40,533 nt of DNA from Rhodocyclaceae bacterium UBA2346 (GTDB lineage Bacteria > Pseudomonadota > Gammaproteobacteria > Burkholderiales > Rhodocyclaceae), in the NCBI GenBank assembly GCA_002344625.1, contig DDUE01000083.1, forward strand, positions 1-40,533. The letters are read 5' to 3'. Under the pieces are notes generated by a model. The model was not told the origin of the DNA and did no database searches. It saw only the letters and a program-made list of their open reading frames with translations. A program made the translations under genes and the position numbers. The stretch's first letter is position 1. Each line of letters opens with the position of its first letter. Shown piece after piece: positions 30,461 through 40,533 of the stretch.

Positions 30461-30485
30461 CAGCGCAGCGCAGCGCAGCGCAGCG
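30461..30485. repeat. CAGCG pentanucleotide tandem repeat, five copies
   Basis: Five perfect CAGCG units plus a partial copy lie 47 bases upstream of the alpha-glucosidase ATG in the divergent region with pgi. Slippage here would change promoter or leader length by five bases per unit. Confidence 0.9.
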
Positions 30486-30493
30486 GACGAGAC

Positions 30494-30519
30494 CTCGGGT
30501 TTGAACAAGCATACCCGAG
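30494..30519. repeat. Inverted repeat in the GH13/pgi intergenic region
   Basis: CTCGGGT (30494-30500) and ACCCGAG (30513-30519) form a 7-bp inverted repeat with a 12-base centre. It could be an operator for either divergent gene or a hairpin in the 5' leader. No regulator gene is adjacent. Confidence 0.5.
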
Positions 30520-30686
30520 CCGGTACCCCCATCCGCTGTCGAAGTGGACCGGCCGTCGAGATGGCGCCGCGCAACAAGCTCCCGAACCAGCATCGCGAGG
30601 CACATATGCTGCGGTCGCACGTCGCAATACGCTACGATGCACACCGTACCGCTCTCGACACCGCAACCCGCACAGGCTGATCCGGC

Positions 30687-32336
30687 ATGACCCAAATCGA
30701 ATCAAACCCGACATGGCAAATGCTGCGCGCGCATGCCAACACGCTTGCCAAGGCACAGCTCACCCATCTCTTCGAAATCGACCCCGGGCGCGAACAACGC
30801 ATGCAGGCCGAGGCCTGCGGCCTGTTTCTCGACTACGCGAAAAACCGCGTCACGGCCGACACCCTGGCCTTGCTGTTCAGGCTCGCGCGCGAGGCGGGGC
30901 TCGCGGAGCGCATCGCGGCGATGTTCGCCGGCGAGCGCATCAACACCACCGAGGCCCGCGCGGTCTTGCACACCGCGTTACGCCGGCCGGCCGGCGCGGA
31001 GCTCCCGATCGACGGGCACGACATCATGGCCGACATCGCCGCGGTGCGCGAACGCATCCGCCGCTTCAGCAAGCAGGTCAGGGCCGGCGACTGGCTCGGG
31101 TTCAGCGGCCGGCCGATCACCGATGTCGTGAACATCGGCATCGGCGGCTCCGAGCTGGGGCCGCAGATGGTGTGCGAGGCACTCAAACCCTTCGCCCACG
31201 ATCGCCTGCGCATGCATTTCGTATCGAATGTCGATGGCGTGCAGATCGGCGACGTGCTTGCCGCGGTGAATCCGGACACAACCCTGTTCATCGTGGCCTC
31301 GAAAACCTTCACCACTCAGGAAACCCTCACCAACGCCCACACCGCACGCGCCTGGCTCCTCGGCCGGACAGGCAGCGAGGCCGCGATCGCGCGCCACTTC
31401 GTCGCGGTATCCACCAATGCCGAGGCGGTACGCGCCTTCGGCATCGACACCGACAACATGTTCGGCTTCTGGGACTGGGTGGGCGGGCGTTATTCGCTGT
31501 GGAGCGCGATCGGGGTGTCGATCGTGCTGCAGATCGGCGCGGAGCGCTTCGATGCCTTGCTGGCCGGCGCCCATGCGATGGACGTGCATTTCCGCACTGC
31601 GCCGCTGGGACAGAACCTGCCCGCCATCATGGCCTTGCTGGGCATCTGGAACGTCGACTTTCTGGATGCGCCGACCCAGGTGATCGCGCCCTATCACCAG
31701 CGCCTGCATCGCTTGCCGGCCTACCTGCAGCAACTCGACATGGAATCCAACGGCAAGTCGGTGCGGCTCGACGGCACGCCGGTCGGTTGCCACACCAGCC
31801 CGGTGATCTGGGGCGAACCCGGCATCAACGGCCAGCATGCCTATTTTCAGATGCTCCACCAGGGCACGCGCTTCGCGCCGGTGGACTTCATCGGCGTGCT
31901 CGAAGCCGCGCCCGAGCCCGCGCACCACCATCGCATCGCCTTCGCCAACATGGTCGCCCAGGCCGAAGCGCTGATGCGCGGCAAAGCGGCCGTCGAGGTC
32001 GAGGCCGAAATGCACGCCGCGGGCATTGCCGCAGAACGCATCGCGGCATTGATCCCGCACCGGGTGTTTCCGGGCAACCGACCCAGCAACACGCTGCTGC
32101 TGACCCGCCTCGACCCCTTCCACCTGGGTGCGCTGGTCGCCCTCTACGAGCACCGCACGTTCGTGCAAGGCGTCGTCTGGGGCATCAATTCGTTCGACCA
32201 GTGGGGTGTCGAGCTGGGCAAACAGCTTGCCGCACGGGTACTCGAGGACATGGGCGCAGACTCGGACATCCATGCCCACGACGCGAGCACGCGCGCGTTG
32301 ATCAACCGCTATCGCCAGGCCACCCGCCAGGGCTGA
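30687..32336 (+). CDS. pgi: Glucose-6-phosphate isomerase
   Basis: Pgi interconverts glucose-6-phosphate and fructose-6-phosphate. The 549-residue product has VVNIGIGGSELGPQMVCEAL (phosphosugar binding), FIVASKTFTTQETLTNA, the GMF-type region NMFGFWDWVGGRYSLWSAIG, the catalytic-glutamate segment LDMESNGKSVRLDG, and GINGQHAYFQMLHQGTRFAP. The C-terminal lysine motif is INSFDQWGVELGKQLA. Length matches the bacterial family (about 550). glgX follows after 10 bases, so the two are surely co-transcribed, linking glycogen turnover with glycolysis. Confidence 0.97.
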   Translation: MTQIESNPTWQMLRAHANTLAKAQLTHLFEIDPGREQRMQAEACGLFLDYAKNRVTADTLALLFRLAREAGLAERIAAMFAGERINTTEARAVLHTALRRPAGAELPIDGHDIMADIAAVRERIRRFSKQVRAGDWLGFSGRPITDVVNIGIGGSELGPQMVCEALKPFAHDRLRMHFVSNVDGVQIGDVLAAVNPDTTLFIVASKTFTTQETLTNAHTARAWLLGRTGSEAAIARHFVAVSTNAEAVRAFGIDTDNMFGFWDWVGGRYSLWSAIGVSIVLQIGAERFDALLAGAHAMDVHFRTAPLGQNLPAIMALLGIWNVDFLDAPTQVIAPYHQRLHRLPAYLQQLDMESNGKSVRLDGTPVGCHTSPVIWGEPGINGQHAYFQMLHQGTRFAPVDFIGVLEAAPEPAHHHRIAFANMVAQAEALMRGKAAVEVEAEMHAAGIAAERIAALIPHRVFPGNRPSNTLLLTRLDPFHLGALVALYEHRTFVQGVVWGINSFDQWGVELGKQLAARVLEDMGADSDIHAHDASTRALINRYRQATRQG

Positions 32337-32346
32337 CGCGGGTACG

Positions 32347-34587
<2,241 letters not shown>

Positions 34588-34637
34588 TGAACGTGGCAGC
34601 GTATGCCGGATACAATCTCAGCACGCAGGGGAAGCAA

Positions 34638-35909
34638 ATGATCGACATGAATCACATCAGCGGCGGCCGATCGCTCGCGCGCCGCACGCTGGCCCTGGTT
34701 CTGGCGGGTGGCCGGGGCTCGCGCCTGCGCGACCTGACCAATGCGCGGGCCAAGCCGGCGGTACATTTCGGTGGCAAGTTCCGCATCATCGATTTCGCCC
34801 TGTCGAATTGCATGAACTCCGGGCTGCGCCGGATCGGCGTCATCACCCAGTACAAGTCGCACTCGCTGCTGCGCCACCTGCAACGCGGCTGGAGCTTTCT
34901 GCGCAACGAAATGAACGAGTTCGTGGATCTGCTGCCCGCGCAGCAGCGAACCAACGAAGAGCACTGGTATCAGGGCACCGCCGATGCCGTCTACCAGAAC
35001 CTCGACATCATCCGGGCCGCGAACCGGCCCGAATACATCATCATTCTGGCCGGCGATCATGTTTACAAGATGGACTACTCGGTGATGCTCGCCGACCACG
35101 TGGCCGGCGGACGCGGTGTCACGGTGGGCTGCATCGAGGTCGCCCGCGACGAGGCCCGGGCCTTCGGCGTGATGGCGATCGACGAGTCGCGCCACATCAA
35201 CGCCTTCGTCGAAAAGCCTGTCGACCCGCCGTCGATGCCGGGCAATCCGGATCAGTCGCTGGCGAGCATGGGCATCTACATCTTCACCGCCGACTACCTG
35301 TACAAGCTGCTCGAGAACGACGCCCGCAATCCCGAATCCAGCCACGATTTCGGCAAGGACCTCATCCCGATCGCGGTCGCCGAAGGCCAGGCGCTGGCAC
35401 ACCCGTTCAGGCTTTCGGCGATCGCCACCCCGCCCTTTTCGGGCCCCTACTGGCGCGACGTCGGCACCATCGACGCCTACTGGACGGCCAACCTGGATCT
35501 CGCCTCGACCACCCCCGCGCTCAACATGTACGACAAGGACTGGCCGATCTGGACCTACCAGGAACAGTTGCCGCCGGCCAAGTTCGTGCACGACCTCGCC
35601 GGACGCCGCGGTGCAGCGATCAACTCGCTGGTGTCGGGCGGCTGCATCGTGTCGGGTTCGGTGGTGCGCAACTCCGTGCTGTTCTCGAACGTGCTGGTGC
35701 GATCCTATTGCGACATCGAGTCGGCGGTGGTGCTGCCCGATGTGCAGATCAATCGCCACTGCCGGCTCAACAAGGTGGTGGTCGATCGCGGCTGCAAGAT
35801 TCCCGAAGGCATGGTCGTCGGCGAAGACTCCGAACTCGACGCGCGCCGCTTTCACCGCACCGAAAGCGGCGTGGTCCTGATGACGCGCGACATGCTCGCC
35901 GCGCTCTGA
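34638..35909 (+). CDS. glgC: Glucose-1-phosphate adenylyltransferase
   Basis: GlgC makes ADP-glucose from glucose-1-phosphate and ATP, the committed step of glycogen synthesis. The 423-residue product has the nucleotide-binding [18 protein letters not shown] and the [20 protein letters not shown] motif. It also has [28 protein letters not shown] and the glucose-1-phosphate site [14 protein letters not shown]-terminal left-handed beta-helix domain follows. AGGGGA six bases before this ATG decides the start. An earlier ATG overlapping the glgX stop (TAATG, 34587) would add 17 residues. The residue aligned with E. coli Lys39, the fructose-1,6-bisphosphate activator contact, is Ala36 here. No synthase or branching gene lies in the window. 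Confidence 0.96.
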   Translation: MIDMNHISGGRSLARRTLALVLAGGRGSRLRDLTNARAKPAVHFGGKFRIIDFALSNCMNSGLRRIGVITQYKSHSLLRHLQRGWSFLRNEMNEFVDLLPAQQRTNEEHWYQGTADAVYQNLDIIRAANRPEYIIILAGDHVYKMDYSVMLADHVAGGRGVTVGCIEVARDEARAFGVMAIDESRHINAFVEKPVDPPSMPGNPDQSLASMGIYIFTADYLYKLLENDARNPESSHDFGKDLIPIAVAEGQALAHPFRLSAIATPPFSGPYWRDVGTIDAYWTANLDLASTTPALNMYDKDWPIWTYQEQLPPAKFVHDLAGRRGAAINSLVSGGCIVSGSVVRNSVLFSNVLVRSYCDIESAVVLPDVQINRHCRLNKVVVDRGCKIPEGMVVGEDSELDARRFHRTESGVVLMTRDMLAAL

Positions 35910-35963
35910 GCGGCACCGCGCTCCGCCGACAGGCTGCCCAAAAGCTGGATAAAGAAATAATTC

Positions 35964-35980
35964 GAATCTAAAGCGAATCC
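35964..35980. repeat. CGAATC direct repeat upstream of MFS gene
   Basis: CGAATC occurs at 35964-35969 and 35975-35980, exactly 11 bases (one helical turn) apart, about 65 bases before the MFS start. A tandem operator is possible; with only six-base units it may be chance. Confidence 0.3.
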
Positions 35981-36040
35981 GCTGCGGGGATCCCTTACAC
36001 TGTCGATCGTCTCAATAGCCGACTGTATGGGCCCATTCAA

Positions 36041-37243
36041 ATGAGTGATCAGCGACAGCGCATCAAGGTGCTCGGCGCAGGCATTTTCAGCCTGATCCTG
36101 GTGATGGGCGTGGCCCGCTTCTCGTACACCCCGCTGCTGCCGCTGATGCAGCAACAGGCCGGACTGGGCGTCGCCGAGGCCGGCTGGCTGGCCGCGATCA
36201 ACTACACCGGCTACCTGTGCGGCGCGATCATCGCCTCGCTGATCAGCGACCTGGCGCTGAAGGACCGCCTCTACCGCGTCGGACTGGTCGTGGCGATCGT
36301 CAGCACCGCGGTCATGGGGCTCAGCACCGACGTCACCGTATGGGCGCTGTCGCGCTTTTTTGCCGGCCTGAGCAGCGCCGCCGGCATGTTGCTCGGCACC
36401 GGCCTGATCCTGAACTGGCTGATCCGGCACAACCACCGCAGCGAGCTGGGCATCCACTTCGCGGGCATCGGCATCGGCATTGCCGGCTGCGCCGTCGCGG
36501 TGGCGGCGATGAGCCACTGGCTCGACTGGCGCGAACAGTGGTTCGCCTTCACGGTGATGGGTTGTCTGCTGCTGGTGCCGGCCCTGCGCTGGCTGCCGCC
36601 GCCGGACAACAGCGGGCTCACCAAGAGCGGCCAGAAGATGGTCGACAAACCGCCCAGCGCGCTGTTCATGCGCATCTTCATGGCCGCCTACTTCTGCGCC
36701 GGAATCGGCTACGTGATCAGCGCCACTTTCATCGTCGCGATCGTCGACCGCCTGCCCGGCCTCGGCGGCCAGGGCACCCTGGTATTCATGGCGATCGGCA
36801 TCGCCGCGACGCCTGCCTGTTTCAACTGGGACCTGATCGCCCGCCGCACCGGCGATCTCAACGCCCTGATCCTGGCCGCGGTGCTGCAGATCGTCGGCAT
36901 CCTGCTGCCGGTGATGGCGGGCGGCCTGTTCGCCGCGGTCTTCGGCGCGCTGCTGTTCGGCGGCACGTTCATCGGCATGGTGAGCCTGGTCCTGACCATG
37001 GCGGGCCGCTACTACCCCACCCGCCCGGCCAAGATGATGGGCAAGATGACCCTCTCCTACGGTGCGGCCCAGATCATCGGCCCCGCCGTCACCGGCTGGC
37101 TGGCCGCCCGGCTCGGCAGCTACGAAGCCGGCCTGTACCTGGCGGCCGCGGTGATGCTGATCGGCGCCCTGCTGCTGATGCTGCTCAAGGCGGTGGAAAA
37201 ACGCGACGCGGCGCTGGCGCTCGCATCGGGTACGCAAGGCTGA
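36041..37243 (+). CDS. YbfB/YjiJ-family MFS transporter
   Basis: A 400-residue inner-membrane protein with about 12 hydrophobic segments. It starts MSDQRQRIKVLGAGIFSLIL and has the family-like N-terminal VMGVARFSYTPLLPLMQQQA. Other segments are SRFFAGLSSAAGMLLGTGLI, a central loop (PPPDNSGLTKSGQKMVDKPP), and late helices with GKMTLSYGAAQIIGPAVTGW. This pattern fits the YbfB/YjiJ group of major facilitators, whose substrates are unknown. It is 131 bases after glgC and probably has its own promoter. It converges with the histidine kinase gene with a 41-base gap. Confidence 0.85.
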   Translation: MSDQRQRIKVLGAGIFSLILVMGVARFSYTPLLPLMQQQAGLGVAEAGWLAAINYTGYLCGAIIASLISDLALKDRLYRVGLVVAIVSTAVMGLSTDVTVWALSRFFAGLSSAAGMLLGTGLILNWLIRHNHRSELGIHFAGIGIGIAGCAVAVAAMSHWLDWREQWFAFTVMGCLLLVPALRWLPPPDNSGLTKSGQKMVDKPPSALFMRIFMAAYFCAGIGYVISATFIVAIVDRLPGLGGQGTLVFMAIGIAATPACFNWDLIARRTGDLNALILAAVLQIVGILLPVMAGGLFAAVFGALLFGGTFIGMVSLVLTMAGRYYPTRPAKMMGKMTLSYGAAQIIGPAVTGWLAARLGSYEAGLYLAAAVMLIGALLLMLLKAVEKRDAALALASGTQG

Positions 37244-37284
37244 CCGACGCCGCCCGATCGAAGCACCCGTGGCCCCGCCGCCAT

Positions 37285-38916
37285 CTACACGCTGCTGCTG
37301 AGCCGCAACTGTGCGCCGAAACATACGCCCGACCCGTCCGGCAGGTTATCCGCCTGGAGTTTGCCGCCGTGAAAGCGCGCGATCATCCGGGCCACGTACA
37401 GGCCGAGGCCGAGATGGGGGTCGCCGGCCGCGCCACGGGGACGGGCGCTCACCATCGATTCGAACAGGCGCCCTTCGAGTTCGGCCGGCAGTAGCGGGCC
37501 GGTGTTGCTGACCGACAGCGTCGCGGTCGTGGTCTGGAAGCCGAGGTCGATACGGATGGGCGTGCCCGGGGTCGCGAAATCGGCGGCGTTCTCGACCAGC
37601 TTGTCGAGCATCTGGGCGGCGAGGTCCGGCACGCCGCGGACATACACCGGATACGGCGGCAGGCGGCTCTCGAAGTCGCGCGCCGGGTAGGCCACGCGAT
37701 AGCCGTTGATGCATTCGGCCACCACCGCGGCCAGGTCGAAACGTTCGAGCTCGGCACTGGCCAGCGCCTGCTCCATGCGGGTGGCCTCGCTCATGCGGGT
37801 GAGAATGCGCGACAGACGGCTCAGGCCGGCGTCGGCGCGGTCGAGGTAGGTCTGGGCCGAAGCGTCGCCGACTTCCATGCGCAGGTTCTCGAGCGACGAA
37901 CGCACCACCGCGATCGGCGTGCGCAATTCATGCGACAGCCGGTTGGCCATGCTCTCGAGATAAGCATGATGCTGGTCGAGGCGCGCCAGCAAGGCCTGGA
38001 AGCTGCGGGACAGATCGCCGATCTCGTCACCCGCGCGCGAGGCGCTCACCCGTTGGCGGACCCTCCCGCGACCGTCTACCGCGTGCTCGGCTTCGTCGCG
38101 CAAGCGCCGGATACGCGACGACAGCCGCGAGGCAAAGGCCAGCACCAGCAACGCCGCGACGACGAAGCCGCCCAGCGTGAGCATGATCAGGCGTTCGACC
38201 GCCTGGTTGCGCAGGCTCGCGATCGACTGGGTACTCTCTTCGACCCGCACCACGCCCAGCACCCGGTCGCCGCTCCACACCGGATGCGCGGCCGCCACCA
38301 CGACGATGGGGGGGCTGTCCAGCCGACGTACCCGCGAGGCCTCGCCCCCCATCAAGGCCTCGAACACCTCCGCACGCGCGTCGTGCGGCTCGCCGCTGCT
38401 TTCGGCCGCCGCCGGCGCACTCAACACCCGTTCCAGCAGCTTGCGCCACAGCCGCCACAGGGCCGACCCGGCCGCGCCGTCCGGGTCGGAAGGCGATGCG
38501 AGACTGCCGGCCTGGGCGACCAGCTGCAGGTCGCGGTTGATCACCTGGATGCGCGAGGTGGTGCGCTCCAGGCCACGCAGGATCGCCTCGACCTCGGGCA
38601 CCGGGCGCGGCGTTTCGAGCGGCGCCAGCACGGTCGGCGCGGCTTCGACCAGTTCCTCGCCGGGCAGCAACAGGGCCGTCGATTCGGGCAAGGCCTGCGG
38701 ACGCAAGGCCATCAAGCCCGGCCGCTCATGCAGCGCGGTCGCCACCGCGCGGGCGGTCGCGACGAGCGCCTGGCGCTGGCCATCGACCAGGAAGCGCTCC
38801 ATCTCCTGCACATAGCGGTAGCCCATCCACGGCAGGCCCAGCAGCAGCAGCGCAAGCAGGGCGAGCTGGGCGCGCAGGCCGAACCTGAAGCGCGGTGCGG
38901 ACGCGACCTGGTTCAT
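37285..38916 (-). CDS. Sensor histidine kinase of dedicated sortase system
   Basis: A 543-residue membrane kinase. TM1 is about 15-32 (QLALLALLLLGLPWMGYRYV); a roughly 205-residue extracytoplasmic sensor with Ala/Pro-rich loops follows; TM2 is 241-262; then HAMP. The H box has His329 in ANRLSHELRTPIAVVRSSLE. The ATPase domain has the N box DKLVENAADFATPG (Asn443), VSNTGPLLP and GLGLYVARMIARFHGGKLQA. The start overlaps the response-regulator stop by one base (TGATG). Beside a divergent VIT-domain protein, this matches the kinase of the 'proteobacterial dedicated sortase system'. The signal sensed is unknown, and the family assignment relies on memory of that gene set. Confidence 0.87.
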   Translation of the reverse strand: MNQVASAPRFRFGLRAQLALLALLLLGLPWMGYRYVQEMERFLVDGQRQALVATARAVATALHERPGLMALRPQALPESTALLLPGEELVEAAPTVLAPLETPRPVPEVEAILRGLERTTSRIQVINRDLQLVAQAGSLASPSDPDGAAGSALWRLWRKLLERVLSAPAAAESSGEPHDARAEVFEALMGGEASRVRRLDSPPIVVVAAAHPVWSGDRVLGVVRVEESTQSIASLRNQAVERLIMLTLGGFVVAALLVLAFASRLSSRIRRLRDEAEHAVDGRGRVRQRVSASRAGDEIGDLSRSFQALLARLDQHHAYLESMANRLSHELRTPIAVVRSSLENLRMEVGDASAQTYLDRADAGLSRLSRILTRMSEATRMEQALASAELERFDLAAVVAECINGYRVAYPARDFESRLPPYPVYVRGVPDLAAQMLDKLVENAADFATPGTPIRIDLGFQTTTATLSVSNTGPLLPAELEGRLFESMVSARPRGAAGDPHLGLGLYVARMIARFHGGKLQADNLPDGSGVCFGAQLRLSSSV

Positions 38917-39602
38917 CAGCCCTTCCAGCGATAACCCATGCCGTACACGCTGTCGATGCGGTCGAACTGCGGATCGACCGCGGCGAACTTGCGCCGGATG
39001 CGCTTCACATGCGAGGTGATGGTGCCCTCATCGACCAGACGCGCGTCCTGCATCAACTGATCGCGGTTCTTCACATGGCCGGGCGAGCGCGCCAGCGTGT
39101 GCACCATCCAGAACTCGGTCAGGGTCAGATCCACCGCCTGGCCGCGCCACTGGGTGGTGAGGCGCAAGGTGTCGAGGCTGAGTTCGCCGCGCACCACGCA
39201 GGCCTCGGCCGGCGCCGCTTCGGTCAGCGCCTCCACCCGGCGGAACAATGCGGCGATGCGCGCGAGCAAGTGGGGCAGGCTGACGTCCTTGGTCAGGTAA
39301 TCGTCGGCCCCCAGGCGCAGCCCCGAGACCACGTCGAAATCGCTGTCACGCGCAGTGAGAAAGATGATCGGCACCCGCGCCGACAGCGCGCGCAGCTCAC
39401 CGCACAGGGTAAAGCCACCCTCGGGTTCGTCGCCCAAACCGATGTCGATGATCGCGAGATCGGGCAGACGCGCCCGAAACGCCCCGAGCGCCGACGGCCG
39501 GTCGGCATGCGCCGCCACCTCGTAACCCTGGCGCGCGAGCGCCTCGGCATAGTTGGCGCGAATGGCCGCTTCGTCCTCGACGATCGCGATTCTACGTCCC
39601 AT
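38916..39602 (-). CDS. OmpR-type response regulator of dedicated sortase system
   Basis: A 228-residue regulator. The receiver domain (1-120) has acidic residues ED at 9-10 and 10-11 (IAIVEDEAAIRANY), phospho-acceptor Asp53 in LAIIDIGLGDEPEGG, and the conserved Lys in DDYLTKDVS. A winged-helix DNA-binding domain follows (about 135-228), with LTLTEFWMVHTLARSPGHVK and ending DSVYGMGYRWKG. The long loop after Asp53 (GDEPEGGFTLC) is characteristic of this sortase-linked subgroup. It is the first gene of an RR-HK pair and is divergent from the putative sortase target; it likely controls that gene. Confidence 0.88.
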   Translation of the reverse strand: MGRRIAIVEDEAAIRANYAEALARQGYEVAAHADRPSALGAFRARLPDLAIIDIGLGDEPEGGFTLCGELRALSARVPIIFLTARDSDFDVVSGLRLGADDYLTKDVSLPHLLARIAALFRRVEALTEAAPAEACVVRGELSLDTLRLTTQWRGQAVDLTLTEFWMVHTLARSPGHVKNRDQLMQDARLVDEGTITSHVKRIRRKFAAVDPQFDRIDSVYGMGYRWKG

Positions 39603-39683
39603 GGGTTACCCGTTCTCCGCGTGTGGCTGATCACGGCGCGACTATACCACCGCCCCGACGCGCCCGCCCGGCACGCCGCAGAT

Positions 39684-39725
39684 GCCATTTTTTCGCCACT
39701 TTTGGCCCCCGCACCGCCATTTTTG
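39684..39725. promoter_or_regulatory. Phased GCCA-T-tract repeats, candidate regulator sites
   Basis: GCCATTTTTT (39684), GCCACTTTTG (39695) and GCCATTTTTG (39716) start 11 and 21 bases apart, that is one and two DNA turns. They lie between the divergent response regulator and VIT-protein genes. Tandem direct repeats at about 11 bases are the usual layout for OmpR-type dimers. Binding by the adjacent regulator is inference. Confidence 0.5.
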
Positions 39726-39818
39726 GCGCCGCTTCCTGCCGGATTGCCCGTGTTCAATGGTGGCATGCGGAAGACGCCATCCACGCCACCGCCCCCTTCG
39801 CAACCACCGGAGAGCAAC

Positions 39819-40533
39819 ATGCCAGCCAGCCCCGAGCCCCTTCCCCCTACCACGCCCCACCTGATCTTCCACCTCATGCGCGCACTGATGATCGCGATCG
39901 GGGCGAACCTCGCCGTCGGCCTGCTGGTGTTCCTGGCTTCGCCCGGCGCCCATGCCGCGGGCGGCGGCACGCTGCTGCTGCGCGGTGCCGACGGAGAAGT
40001 CGCCGCGCCGACGCTGAATACCGAGGTCGACATTCGCGTTGCCGGCCCGCTGGCGCGTGCCCGGGTTGCGCAGGTTTTTCACAACGACGGCGAAAACTGG
40101 CAGGAAGGCCGCTACGTCTTTCCCTTGCCGGAGAATGCGGCGGTCGACCGGCTGCACATCCGCATCGGAGACCGGGTGATCGAAGGCGAGATCCAGCCGC
40201 GCGAACAGGCTGCCCAAACCTACGCCACCGCGCGCGCAGCCGGGCAGCGTACCGCCCTGGTCGAGCAGGAACGGCCCAATATCTTCACCACCAGCATCGC
40301 CAACATCGGGCCGGGCGAATCCATCCGGGTCGAGATCGAGTACCAGCAGACGCTCGCCTACACCCGCAGCGGCGAGCACGGACGCTACAGCCTGCGCTTT
40401 CCGATGGTGGTCGCGCCACGCTACATCCCGAGCGAGCCGGCACCGCTCAAGGTCGCCCGGCCGCAGCGCGGCTGGGCACGCGATGGCGACGAGGCCGCCG
40501 ACGCCGCGCGCATCACGCCGCCGGTGCGCCATC
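39819..40533 (+). CDS. VIT-domain sortase target protein (5' part)
   Basis: The frame is open at the window end; 238 residues are visible. A Met-rich N-terminus with a hydrophobic signal segment (MRALMIAIGANLAVGLLVFL, then ASPGAHA) suggests export. A VIT domain follows at about residues 55-170, with EGRYVFPLPENAAVDRLHIR, GEIQPREQAAQTYATARAAG, RPNIFTTSIANIGPGESIRV and EYQQTLAY. This is the N-terminal layout of the 'marine proteobacterial sortase target' family, which continues with a von Willebrand A domain and a C-terminal sorting signal (both beyond the window). GGAGAG precedes the ATG. The function of the displayed protein is unknown. Confidence 0.85.
   Translation, partial: MPASPEPLPPTTPHLIFHLMRALMIAIGANLAVGLLVFLASPGAHAAGGGTLLLRGADGEVAAPTLNTEVDIRVAGPLARARVAQVFHNDGENWQEGRYVFPLPENAAVDRLHIRIGDRVIEGEIQPREQAAQTYATARAAGQRTALVEQERPNIFTTSIANIGPGESIRVEIEYQQTLAYTRSGEHGRYSLRFPMVVAPRYIPSEPAPLKVARPQRGWARDGDEAADAARITPPVRH

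Noticed and set aside
35852..37324. 490-codon minus frame opposite the YbfB-type transporter
   Set aside because: Gln/Arg/His-rich antisense translation; the plus strand encodes a clear 12-helix transporter.
39642..40532. 296-codon minus frame opposite the VIT-domain gene
   Set aside because: The plus-strand product has a signal peptide, ribosome site and VIT motifs; the minus frame has none.

Overview
The window reads as chromosomal DNA from a GC-rich betaproteobacterium, most plausibly a Rhodocyclales relative of Azoarcus or Thauera. This is inferred from gene order and protein style: leuC-lipoprotein-leuD-leuB-asd-fimV, fdxA/trxA-rho, and tsaD/rpsU-yqeY-dnaG-rpoD. Most of it is core metabolism and macromolecular synthesis. 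The accessory-looking parts are a large subtilase, the stretch around a tRNA gene, and a regulated surface-protein system at the right edge.

Left part (1-12.7 kb, all on the minus strand). Read in transcription order: fdxA; a CBS-domain protein; fadD; a valine-codon-rich leader peptide plus terminator (attenuator) and ilvB-ilvN (acetohydroxyacid synthase I type); aroC and a major facilitator (MFS) transporter; then leuC, a 43-residue entericidin-like lipoprotein, leuD, leuB, asd and the 5' end of fimV. This block combines branched-chain, leucine, aspartate-family and aromatic biosynthesis. The attenuator in front of ilvBN is the clearest regulatory device here.

Middle part (12.7-26.7 kb). 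trxA and rho run on plus. A 3-hydroxybutyryl-CoA dehydrogenase and an 883-residue subtilase with two P domains run on minus. plsY and an SBF/Acr3-like transporter run on plus, converging on tsaD. Next comes the macromolecular synthesis cluster rpsU-yqeY-dnaG-rpoD, with a perfect TATAAT promoter element and a strong terminator directly after rpsU. Downstream of rpoD are a tRNA-like 5' fragment, a tRNA with CAU anticodon (probably tRNA-Ile2), a strong terminator and a decayed VapC toxin C-terminus. This is a small spot of past mobile activity.

Right part (26.7-40.5 kb). A Sir2 deacylase, an HDOD signalling protein and a GH13 alpha-glucosidase lie on minus. Divergent to them is pgi-glgX-glgC (hexose phosphate and glycogen metabolism), followed by a YbfB-type MFS transporter. 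The window ends with an overlapping histidine kinase/response regulator pair transcribed away from a signal-peptide-bearing VIT-domain protein that runs off the end. This combination matches the 'proteobacterial dedicated sortase system'; the sortase itself would be expected just beyond the window. Helically phased GCCA-T-tract repeats in the divergent intergenic region are candidate binding sites for the regulator.

No stretch longer than 300 bases lacks a gene. No CRISPR array, rRNA or intact insertion sequence was seen.
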